Under the pieces are notes generated by a model that saw only the letters and a program-made list of their open reading frames with translations, had not been told where the DNA came from and ran no database searches. Shown here one piece after another: positions 9,016-15,563 of a stretch of DNA of 26,845 nucleotides. The position numbers and the translations under genes are program-made. How positions within the stretch are numbered: the first letter of the stretch is position 1; each line of letters begins with the position of its first letter. The stretch is from positions 1 to 26,845 of the forward strand of contig JADJUS010000012.1 of NCBI GenBank assembly GCA_016716905.1. The letters run 5' to 3'. The stretch comes from Acidobacteriota bacterium (lineage in GTDB: Bacteria; Acidobacteriota; Vicinamibacteria; Vicinamibacterales; SCN-69-37).

Positions 9016-9950
9016 TTGCGAGACAATCGGCGCATGTGGTGGCGCGTCTCCATAAGTGTGCTGGTCGGCCTTGGCCTGGTCACCGGAGAGGTCGCTCCCG
9101 CGCCCGTCGCAGCGGCGCCGACGCTCACGATCACACACACGGCCCGCTCGCTGCAGCCCGGCGAGCTCGTCCTGCTGACCATCGTCTCAGACGTGGCGCT
9201 CTCGACGCTGGAAGTACGGGCATTTGATCGCACTGAGCGTGTGCAGCCGCTGCCGCCCACGGCCGCGAGACCTCATGCCTGGCGTGCGCTGATCGGTATC
9301 GACCTCGACGTTCGGCCCGGCGCCTACCGGGTGTCGGTGTCCGGCGGCAGCGACGCTGGGACAACAATCACCGAGCACACACTGCGGGTCGCCACCAAGG
9401 CGTTCCGCACGCGACGGCTCTCGGTGGATCCGGACTTCGTGAATCCGCCGGAGAGTGAAGCGGCGCGCATCACAAGGGGAGACCGCCACGATCGAGGCCG
9501 CGTGGGAAGGGGAGCAACGGGCCGGATCCTGCGCCTGGCCTGTCGTTTGTCGCGCCGGTGCCCCACAAGGCCAACTCCGCGTTCGGCACGCGCAGTGTAT
9601 TTAATGGCGAAGTGCGCAACGCACACAGCGGCGCTGATTTTCTCAGCCCAACCGGCACGCCCATCAAGGCACCCGCGCCAGGCACGGTCGTCCTCGCGGA
9701 AGACTTGTACTTCTCTGGCGGCGCGGTCATCGTCGATCACGGTCTGGGTATCGTGTCGCTGTTCGCGCATATGTCGAAGATCGTCGCGACCCCTGGTGCT
9801 GATGTGGCGCAGGGCGAGGTGCTGGGTCTGGTGGGGGCCACCGGGCGAGTGACGGGCGCGCATCTGCACTGGACGGTTCGCGTGAATGGAGCGCGCGTAG
9901 ACCCACTCTCGCTCGTTGCGCTACTGCGAAGGCCGCAATCTCGGCCTTGA
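9016..9950 (+). CDS. M23 family metallopeptidase (LytM-like), exported, frameshifted
   Basis: Peptidoglycan endopeptidase or its non-catalytic relative. Start: TTG at 9016, five bases after aggagg; the ATG at 9034 is too far from that site. A signal peptide (RRMWWRVSISVLVGLGLV to VAAAP) is followed by an Ig-like domain (TLTITHTARSLQPGELVLLT, RPGAYRVSVSGG). A linker contains RITRETATIEAAWEGEQRAG in a shifted frame. The M23 domain (from about 9555) has NAHSGADF, carrying the His and Asp zinc ligands, then SGGAVIVDHGLGIVSLFAHM and GATGRVTGAHLHW, where the HxH provides the catalytic His and the third ligand. Zinc ligands are complete, so it should be active. Indels near 9478 and 9555 break the frame. 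The stop codon lies inside a palindromic repeat unit. About 310 residues. Confidence 0.82.
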
Positions 9951-9970
9951 GGAGCAGGCCGAGCTACGTA
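9940..9970. repeat. Palindromic repeat family I, single unit
   Basis: ctcggcct and aggccgag pair around tgaggagc, followed by ctacgta. It is the same unit as at 12012-12044 and 17565-17596. It supplies the TGA stop of the M23 peptidase gene. Confidence 0.75.
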
Positions 9971-9981
9971 CCGGAAACTTC

Positions 9982-10053
9982 CTCAGTTCCTCAGTTCCCC
10001 AGTTCCCCAGTTCCTCAGTTCCTCAGTTCCTAACTTCCCCAGTTCCCCAGTTC
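9982..10053. repeat. Tandem repeat, 8-bp unit, nine copies
   Basis: Nine consecutive octamers of the form c(t/c)cagttc. The seventh is ctaacttc; the others differ only at the second base. The array ends exactly at the stop codon of the PIN toxin gene, whose first bases (ctaatacg) continue the register. It could vary in copy number by slippage but would not alter the protein. It fills the gap between the M23 gene and the toxin gene. Confidence 0.9.
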
Positions 10054-10425
10054 CTAATACGGAATCCGCACGGCGGGATCTCCCGCCGGGAAGTCTTTGT
10101 ATTGCGGGTCACGAGCGGCGCCGACTCCAACTGCGCGGTGGCCCAGATGATCGCTTCGGGGAGCCGCACGCGCGTACGTCGGCGAATCTCGATCGCCCGC
10201 CTCGCCACCTGCCGCGTGATCTCAATCACACGAAACTCCCGAAGGAACAGATCGATGACGTCCGCTTCGGCTTCGGATCTCGATCCGATCTGCAGTTCCA
10301 TCCAGGTGACGATGCTGATGCCGCGGCGGGTGTAGCGATCAAATTCCTGTTGGGCCTCTTCGCGGCCGACGAGGTAGTCGATCAGGATGTTGGTGTCGAA
10401 GACCGCTTCGATGTGGGGTCTTCAC
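10054..10425 (-). CDS. vapC: VapC-like PIN-domain toxin (two small frameshifts)
   Basis: Endoribonuclease toxin of a type II toxin-antitoxin pair. The start is a GTG at 10425, one base after the antitoxin stop. After a one-base shift near 10413 the protein reads VFDTNILIDYLVGREEA, with the first PIN Asp in FDTN. It continues IVTWMELQIGSRSEAEADVI, with the second acidic residue (Glu in WMEL), and LPEAIIWATAQLE, with an acidic residue at the third position. A second shift near 10096 restores TRNTKDFPAGDPAVRIPY before the stop. The four-acid PIN centre appears present (D, E, E, and D of KDF or nearby). About 123 residues, normal length. It depends on the upstream RHH antitoxin, as in VapBC operons. 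Confidence 0.8.
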
Positions 10426-10426
10426 C

Positions 10427-10644
10427 CTAGACCCACTCGTTCCGGAGTCGTTCCTGCTGTGCCAGCGCGTCTTCGGTCCGGTCACGCCACAACCCGAACG
10501 CCCCTGCGGCACCGGCCTTCGCCTGTTCGGCAAGCATGGCCGTGACGGCGCGCCGGATCGCCTCGGCCCGCGAGACGTTTTCTCTCCGGCAATGGGCATC
10601 AAGGTGTGCCAGTTGGTCCTGGGAAGCTCGATAATCGTCCGCAT
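10427..10644 (-). CDS. vapB: Ribbon-helix-helix antitoxin (frameshifted)
   Basis: From the ATG at 10644 the protein starts MRTIIELP. After a one-base shift near 10620 it reads DQLAHLDAHCRRENVSRAEA and then IRRAVTAMLAEQ, an RHH fold: a beta strand (RTIIELP) that contacts DNA, then two helices. The C-terminal tail (FGLWRDRTEDALAQQERLRN, then EWV) would bind and block the PIN toxin. About 72 residues. The frame as given ends with unrelated residues, which is why the gene is easy to miss. It probably represses its own operon through the palindrome that overlaps its start codon. Confidence 0.75.
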
Positions 10645-10673
10645 GATGACGTCATCATATCACGTCATCATCA
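10643..10673 (-). promoter_or_regulatory. Antitoxin operator and -10 box
   Basis: A perfect 16-bp palindrome atgatgacgtcatcat (10643-10658) overlaps the antitoxin start codon, and a further half site (cacgtcatcatca, 10661-10673) follows. TATGAT at 10659-10654 on the minus strand is nine bases before the ATG. RHH antitoxins commonly bind such repeats to repress their own operon. Confidence 0.55.
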
Positions 10674-10752
10674 GTTGCGGCCAGGACTCCCGTGGGGCCC
10701 GCGTCCATTCGGAAAGACCGATCTGCGTTTCTGAGTGACGAAAGTCTTCGTG

Positions 10753-10758
10753 TAATAT
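10753..10758 (+). promoter_or_regulatory. Candidate -10 box of the BlaI gene, leaderless type
   Basis: TAATAT ends seven bases before the ATG at 10766, with no Shine-Dalgarno. No convincing -35 element is seen. The position suggests transcription from or near the start codon. Confidence 0.35.
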
Positions 10759-10765
10759 CGCGCCA

Positions 10766-11170
10766 ATGCCTCCGAGTGACGTGCCGCTGCCCACCTCAAG
10801 CGAACTCGAGATCCTGCGCGTGATCTGGAAGCGCGGCCCCAGCACCGTGCGCGAGGTCTACAAAACGCTCGAGCAGGAACGGGAGATCGGGTACTCCACC
10901 GTCCTGAAGTTCATGCAGATCATGACCGAGAAGGGGTCACTCGTCAGGGACGAAACGGTGCGACCGCAGGTCTACCGTACCGCCAGGCCCGAACGTCAAA
11001 TCCAGCAGGGCATCGTGCGCGACCTGGTGAGCCGGGCCTTCGGGGGCTCATCGGCCAGCCTGGCGATGCAGGCACTCTCCGACAAGAAGGCGTCGCCAGA
11101 TGAGCGCCGGCAGATTCGCGAGTTGCTCGACGCGATGGATGACCGCGCAAAGGAGAAGAAACCGCGATGA
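10766..11170 (+). CDS. BlaI/MecI/CopY family transcriptional repressor
   Basis: 134 residues, uninterrupted. It has the winged helix-turn-helix of the family (LPTSSELEILRVIWKRGPST, VREVYKTLEQEREIGYSTVL, FMQIMTEKGSLVRDETVRPQ) and the helical dimerisation tail (VRDLVSRAFGGSSASLAMQA, then SPDERRQIRELLDAM). Members bind operators as dimers and are inactivated by cleavage by their partner M56 protease. The ATG of that partner gene overlaps the stop of this one (11167-11170), the usual arrangement. The family length of about 125-135 is matched. Confidence 0.9.
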   Translation: MPPSDVPLPTSSELEILRVIWKRGPSTVREVYKTLEQEREIGYSTVLKFMQIMTEKGSLVRDETVRPQVYRTARPERQIQQGIVRDLVSRAFGGSSASLAMQALSDKKASPDERRQIRELLDAMDDRAKEKKPR

Positions 11171-11907
11171 ACCTCACCACGCCGTGAATTGGACGCGAAT
11201 GGCGTCGGGCGCAACAACTCCAGCGGCTCGACCTCGACGACGCTGGTGAGCCATCCAGTCCGTAGTAGCCGAACTGCGCTCGCATCTCGCTGCGAACCAA
11301 CGTCGATGTGCACCGTTCGAGCCGCGCCACCGTGCCGATGGTGCTCGGCTGGTTGCGGCCGGTCATTCTTCTGCCCATCGGCACCGCAGCCTCGCTCGCG
11401 CCGCGACAGTTGCGCGCAGTCATTGCTCACGAATTGGCGCACGTGCGCCGGCGCGACTACCTCGCGAACCTCATCCAGATGGCAGCCGAGGCGGCGCTCT
11501 TTCACCATCCGGCGGCCCATTGGGTCTCCCGCCGCATCCGCACCGAGCGCGAATACTGCTGCGACGACGTGGCCGTCAGCGTTGGGGCGGACCCGGCCGA
11601 CTACGCTCGCGCGCTTGCGGCACTCGACGATGCCAGGGACGATTGCCGAATGGCCGTTGCGGCGGCATCGGGCACACTTCTCGATCGCATCCAACGCATC
11701 GTGGGCCAGCCGCGGCCGATGCTGACGCCGATGCGCGGTATCGCCGCGCTCCTGGCTGCCTCACTGATCGCAGCGGTCGTGCTGACGGTGACCAGTGTGG
11801 TGCCGCCGGGCCTGCCTCTGGACGTCAAGATGCGATCCAGGTGGGCCGGTCCGGGCGGGCCGCCTCCGGCGGGAGCGATAAACCTGCCGAGAACGCCGCA
11901 GGGGTAG
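11167..11907 (+). CDS. BlaR1-like M56 peptidase, N-terminal membrane part missing
   Basis: Starts at ATG 11167 (MNLTTP) but meets a TGA after six codons. In another frame WRRAQQLQRLDLDDAGEPSS and VVAELRSHLAANQR are readable, then from about 11305 SRATVPMVLGWLRPVILLPI and the M56 core: HELAHVRRRDYLAN with the zinc-binding HExxH-type motif at 11428-11442, and EREYCCDDVAV with the third ligand. One membrane segment remains near the end (GIAALLAASLIAAVVLTVTS). Normal M56 proteins have two or more transmembrane helices and about 100 extra residues before this point. There is no room for them here, so deletion is needed as well as frameshift. The catalytic motif is intact. The partner is the BlaI repressor just upstream. 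No C-terminal sensor domain is encoded. Confidence 0.75.
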
Positions 11908-11912
11908 CCAGA

Positions 11913-12044
11913 CGTACGTAGGGCGCGCTGGGTCTCAAGCGCGCCGTGATTCGCGGCCTTGAGACCCAGGCCGCGCTACGAAGACAAGTCGCGCGCTACG
12001 AAGGCTCCCACCGTACGTAGCTCGGCCTGTTCCTCAAGGCCGAG
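11913..12044. repeat. Palindromic repeat family I cluster
   Basis: Three hairpin units and a partial one: 11913-11945 (head cgtacgtag, stem ggcgcgct/agcgcgcc), 11952-11980 inverted (stem gcggcct/aggccgc), a partial end cgcgcgctacga at 11990-12001, and 12012-12044 (head cgtacgtag, stem ctcggcct/aggccgag). The first two face each other as a REPIN-like pair. The cluster fills the gap between the convergent M56 and OB-fold-like genes. Confidence 0.75.
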
Positions 12045-12052
12045 GGGACGTT

Positions 12053-12505
12053 CTACTCTTCCCACAGCGGTTTGCCGGTGGCGTCGCGAAGCGTCAGGGT
12101 CTTCGCGCCGACCTTCACCGTGCGCGGCTGCATCGCCGGACTGCTGTTGTAGCGGTAGCCGGTGAGCCCAACCACTTGAACGGTGGCACCCTTGGTGAAC
12201 GCCACTCCCTGCTTCAGCACCCAGGCCTCGGGACCGAGGATCACGCCCAGCGGCGCGGCATTCACTGTGAGCATCAGGATGACTCGCGTCCCATCGGGCA
12301 CCTCGATCGTCTCGGTTCCGGTGACCGTGCCTGAGACCGTGACCTCCTTCGATGGGTCGTAGGGCGGCGGGCCGCCCTGCCGGCGCTCTTGCGCACCGAG
12401 TGTTGAAGTCACCATAAGAGCAAGCGCAAGGAAAAACGACCTCTGAGGTCGTTTTAGGTACCAACCAGCGGAAACGACCTCAGAGGTCTTACGAGCTTTC
12501 AGCAT
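12053..12505 (-). CDS. Small secreted OB-fold-like protein
   Basis: About 150 residues, uninterrupted. I chose the ATG at 12505, with ggag seven bases upstream, over the one at 12523. The signal peptide is unusual: after MLKAR comes KTSEVVSAGWYLKRPQ, encoded by a palindromic repeat, and only then the hydrophobic core RSFFLALALMVTSTLGAQ. The mature part is one beta-rich domain (VTVSGTVTGTETIEVPDGTR, ILMLTVNAAPLGVILG, VQVVGLTGYRYN, KTLTLRDATGKPLW), resembling small periplasmic OB-fold proteins that pair with metal or redox functions. No catalytic residues stand out. It follows the orphan permease gene by about 24 bases on the same strand, so the two may share a transcript. Confidence 0.65.
   Translation of the reverse strand: MLKARKTSEVVSAGWYLKRPQRSFFLALALMVTSTLGAQERRQGGPPPYDPSKEVTVSGTVTGTETIEVPDGTRVILMLTVNAAPLGVILGPEAWVLKQGVAFTKGATVQVVGLTGYRYNSSPAMQPRTVKVGAKTLTLRDATGKPLWEE
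12433..12488. repeat. Palindromic repeat, family III, copy 2
   Basis: A 23-bp palindrome (arms aaaacgacctc and gaggtcgtttt around one T, 12433-12455) and a second copy, aaacgacctcagaggtc, at 12472-12488 are separated by 16 bases. They share the arm sequence with 2857-2893. This copy lies inside the signal-peptide codons of the OB-fold-like protein and is translated in frame (KTSEVV, LKRPQRS). Confidence 0.8.
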
Positions 12506-12529
12506 GTGTATTCTCCAGTTCAATGAGCG

Positions 12530-14959
12530 TCAGTCGTGACGAAGCGCGGCGAGGGCGCTGACGCGAGTCGCTCTCCACGCGGGAATGAGGACGGCGACGA
12601 GACCAATGGCCGAAAGCAGCAGGGCCACGGTCACGAGAGCCACCGGGTCTGCGGGCGTCACTTCGTGCAGAAGCCCTGTGAGTGACTGGGCCAGCCACAT
12701 CGCGGCCAACAGGCCGGTGGCCAGCCCAACGAACACCACCAGGACACCCTCTCGGACGATCACACGAAGGACCTGCGCAGACGTCGCCCCAAGCGCCATG
12801 TGCACGCCGATCTCGCGAGTGCGACGGCTGGCGCTGTACGCCATGACGCCGTATACGCCGACAGCCGCCATCACCAGGGCGACCAGAGCGAAGAGCCCGA
12901 GTGCAGTGGCGCTGAACCTTGGCCCGGACACGAGGCCGGCCACCTCATCGTCCAGCGTTCGAACATTGAAGACGGGCATTTCGGGGTCGAGCGACGACAC
13001 CATCGCGCGCACCTGACCAGCCTGTGCGGCGGCGCCGGCGCTGCGGAACACGAGTGTCACTGTGGCCATCCACGACAACACGTCCTTCGATTGACGCAGC
13101 GGGATGTACGCGCCCGGGTCCGAGGTGGCGCCCTGCGCGGCTTGACCCGCAGGCAGCACATCGCCCACTACGCCAATGACGCGGCGGCTGCCCGACTCCG
13201 AATAGAGCATCGCGCCAATTGGGTCGCGTTCAGGAAAGTGGAGTCGCGCCAGGCGTTGCGACAACACCATCACCAACTCAGACCCTTCGGTGTCTTTGTC
13301 AGTGAACGTCCGGCCCGAGAGCAGCTGAAGGCCGGCGGCCTCCAGGAATCCCGCGCTCACCATGCGCACTTCCGCGACCTGCAGTGTGAACGGATCCGCG
13401 AACATCGAGGGGCCGGTCGGGTCATACGCAAAGCGGCCAGTCGGCTGGCGATTCGGCATGGCGGTGGTCAAGCCAGCGTGGCTCACGCCTTGAAGGCCCC
13501 GCGCCCGTTCGAGCAGTCGTTCGTGGAAGGCCAGGCGCGCCTCGGGTCCCGGATAACGTGCGAGCGGAAGGGTGACCTGGACCGCGAGGGCGTTGCGCGA
13601 GTCGAAGCCCTGATCCACCAGCACCAGGCTGACGAACGAGCGAAGCAACAGACCGGCGCCCACGAGCAGCACGACAGTCAGCGCGAGTTCTGCGGCGGCC
13701 AACGCGTTCAGTTTCCGGCGGGCCACCACCACCGGGACGAGGCTCGATTCGGTCGCCGCCCGCGCGAGGGTACGGATGCCGTCGAGGGTGATGACCCGGC
13801 CTGCCGACAACACTCCGAACGCGACACTGGCCACCACCACCAGCAGCGCCGTGAAGCTGAGCACAAGCGGATCGAGGCCGGCCTCCTCGAGCCGCGGCAA
13901 ATCGGGTGGCGCAATCTGGACAAGCGCCACCAGTGCCAGTTTGCCGGCGATGAGTCCAGCCAGTCCGCCGAGTACCGCCAGGGTTGTGCCCTCAACGAAG
14001 AGTTGCCGCACCAGTCGGCCGCGTCCTGCGCCGAGGGCGAGCCGGATCGAAAACTCGCGCGCGCGGCTCGCGCCTCGGGTCAGCAGGAGCAGTGCGATAT
14101 TCACGGTCGCTATGACCGAGACGAGGGCGACCGCGGCCAAAAGCACCCACAACACACGTCCGTACTTGCCCACCATCTGATCCTGCAGGGTGCGAGCCAA
14201 CAGCGTGGACTGGACTCTCGGGTCTCCGCCATCGGTCAGGTGGCGCATGCCCTCGGTGACCGCTGCATCGACAATGATGCCGGGCCGCAGCCGCGCGATG
14301 GCAGGCAACACCATCCCGCGCCCCCCTCCGATCTCCAGTAGTTGGGGCACCCAGAACGCGGTTTCTGGTGTGGGAAACGCGAAGGCTTCTGGCATCACGC
14401 CTGTGACGAGGAACGAGTCGCCATCGAGCGTGATCGATGTGCCGACGATCGAGGTGTTGGCCCCGAAGTACCGGTGCCAGGTGCTGTGACTCAGCACGAT
14501 CTGCCTGACATCGCGTGTGCCGGCATCAAACGGCCGGCCGGCCGCCGGCGCCGTGCCAAGAAGGGCGAACAAATTGGGCGTGGCCGACAGTCCGATGAGC
14601 CTCACCGGGCCTTCAGGCGTTGTCAGCGTCTTTGCGGAGTCGTTGAAGAGCGCCATCTCTTCGAGCGTGACCGTGTCTGCGGCCCACTGGAGCGCCTCGG
14701 ACACCGGCAGCGCATCAAAGCCCACGCTGCCACGCGGGCTTTGCGACTCCATGCGGAATCGCACGATGCGGTCGGCGTCTGCGTACGGCAGGGGCCGCAG
14801 CAGCACGGCGTGCACAGCCGAGAAGATCGCCGTGGGCGCGCCAATTCCTAACGCCAGCGTAAGGAGGGCCACCACGGCAAACCCGCGCTGGCGGGCCAAT
14901 TGCCGCAGGGCAAGCGCGATGTCGCGAAGGACGTCGTGAACTAGCGCGGAAAGTGCCAT
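12530..14959 (-). CDS. MacB/FtsX-like orphan ABC permease (ADOP type)
   Basis: About 809 residues from the ATG at 14959, uninterrupted; an ATG at 14998 would add 13. It has two MacB-core/FtsX units. The first has a membrane helix (GFAVVALLTLALGIGAPTAI), a periplasmic core (about 70-260) and FtsX helices with the coupling motif REFSIRLALGAGRGRLVRQL. The second repeats the plan: LAAAELALTVVLLVGAGLLL, a core, and TREIGVHMALGATSAQVLRV before the last helices, ending with ATRVSALAALRHD. No ATPase gene is adjacent, as usual for these permeases in Acidobacteria. It lacks the short cytoplasmic prefix (ELEFHIEMQTRRY) that both permeases at the right end carry, and has no PadR neighbour. Likely role: export or mechanotransmission with a distant ATPase; substrate unknown. 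Confidence 0.9.
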   Translation of the reverse strand: MALSALVHDVLRDIALALRQLARQRGFAVVALLTLALGIGAPTAIFSAVHAVLLRPLPYADADRIVRFRMESQSPRGSVGFDALPVSEALQWAADTVTLEEMALFNDSAKTLTTPEGPVRLIGLSATPNLFALLGTAPAAGRPFDAGTRDVRQIVLSHSTWHRYFGANTSIVGTSITLDGDSFLVTGVMPEAFAFPTPETAFWVPQLLEIGGGRGMVLPAIARLRPGIIVDAAVTEGMRHLTDGGDPRVQSTLLARTLQDQMVGKYGRVLWVLLAAVALVSVIATVNIALLLLTRGASRAREFSIRLALGAGRGRLVRQLFVEGTTLAVLGGLAGLIAGKLALVALVQIAPPDLPRLEEAGLDPLVLSFTALLVVVASVAFGVLSAGRVITLDGIRTLARAATESSLVPVVVARRKLNALAAAELALTVVLLVGAGLLLRSFVSLVLVDQGFDSRNALAVQVTLPLARYPGPEARLAFHERLLERARGLQGVSHAGLTTAMPNRQPTGRFAYDPTGPSMFADPFTLQVAEVRMVSAGFLEAAGLQLLSGRTFTDKDTEGSELVMVLSQRLARLHFPERDPIGAMLYSESGSRRVIGVVGDVLPAGQAAQGATSDPGAYIPLRQSKDVLSWMATVTLVFRSAGAAAQAGQVRAMVSSLDPEMPVFNVRTLDDEVAGLVSGPRFSATALGLFALVALVMAAVGVYGVMAYSASRRTREIGVHMALGATSAQVLRVIVREGVLVVFVGLATGLLAAMWLAQSLTGLLHEVTPADPVALVTVALLLSAIGLVAVLIPAWRATRVSALAALRHD

Positions 14960-14966
14960 CAGGAAG

Positions 14967-15047
14967 TCGTCACGGAGTTTGACGTAACTCTTCGTCAAAA
15001 GTCACGAAGTTTTTCGTCACACGCGTCATGCGTCCGATGACGGACGC
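14967..15047 (-). promoter_or_regulatory. Possible control region of the orphan permease
   Basis: Three TCGTCA copies begin at 14967, 14992 and 15014 (the last two 22 bases apart), interleaved with inverted copies (gtcacgaag, 15001-15009). A small hairpin, gcgtccg-atga-cggacgc, lies at 15030-15047. This may be a regulator-binding cluster. No clear -10 or -35 was recognised. Confidence 0.3.
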
Positions 15048-15060
15048 TTGAAGCGTTGTC

Positions 15061-15121
15061 GGGGTCCCGGAGTCCCGGGGTCCCGAAGTCGGTCTTCGGA
15101 GGCCGGGTCTTTAGACCCGGC
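15061..15121. repeat. gtcccg-type direct repeat plus family II hairpin
   Basis: 15061-15090 holds repeated ggggtcccgNagtc strings; ggggtcccgaagtc (15077-15090) recurs exactly at 19872-19885. Directly after it, gccgggtct-tt-agacccggc (15102-15121) is a 9-bp hairpin with the flank ttcggag, the same element as at 20056-20121. Both lie just after the stop of the SRPBCC gene and could serve as its terminator. Confidence 0.7.
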
Positions 15122-15123
15122 AA

Positions 15124-15552
15124 CTACTTTTCTATGAGCGCCTTGAGCCGCGCCAGATCCGCCTGAAGGCCCGACTGGAGCGGGCCGGTCACCATCGACT
15201 CGGGAATGAACGGCATGTCTTTAAGTTCACCCGTGTTCTGGACCTGCACGCGAGAGCCCGTACCCGATCGCTGAATGCCGATGCGGGCGGATCCCACAAA
15301 CGGGCCATCCACGATCTTGAACGCCAGCACGTGGGGAAAGTGCACGGTCTCCACCTCGGTGGTCCACGTCAGCGGCTGGCCCATGAACTTGCCGTGGTGC
15401 CGCACGCGCGCACCCGGCGCCAGCGCGGGATCGAGCACCTCCACCCGCTCCACCGCGCTCATCCATTCCGCATAACGCTGCGGGTCGAACATCACGCCCG
15501 CGATAGTGGCAGGGGACGCGGCAATTTCAATTTCGGCACGAACATCAATCAT
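15124..15552 (-). CDS. SRPBCC (START/Bet v1-like) family protein
   Basis: 142 residues, uninterrupted, from the ATG at 15552. The fold is recognised from its start and spacing: IDVRAEIEIAASPATIAGVM, FDPQRYAEWMSAVERVEVLD, GARVRHHGKFMGQPLTWTTE, VLAFKIVDGPFVG, and the long C-terminal helix GLQADLARLKALIEK. These helix-grip proteins hold hydrophobic ligands such as lipids or polyketides. It starts 11 bases after the stop of the ABC exporter, so it is probably co-transcribed and might handle that exporter's lipophilic substrate; this is inference from position. No signal peptide, so cytoplasmic. The reading upstream of this ATG in the same frame overlaps the exporter and is not real. Confidence 0.8.
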   Translation of the reverse strand: MIDVRAEIEIAASPATIAGVMFDPQRYAEWMSAVERVEVLDPALAPGARVRHHGKFMGQPLTWTTEVETVHFPHVLAFKIVDGPFVGSARIGIQRSGTGSRVQVQNTGELKDMPFIPESMVTGPLQSGLQADLARLKALIEK

Positions 15553-15563
15553 GGTGACAGTAC

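Noticed and set aside
9982..10053. CRISPR-like array
   Set aside because: Units are 8 bp and directly adjacent, with no spacers and no cas genes.
11913..12044. tRNA or riboswitch-like folded RNA
   Set aside because: The hairpins are repeated elsewhere as a REP-like family and no cloverleaf or known riboswitch core is present.
12800..14341. Long plus-strand open frame opposite the orphan permease
   Set aside because: Residues are low-complexity His/Arg/Gln-rich with no family likeness, and the minus strand encodes a complete permease. It is an effect of high GC.
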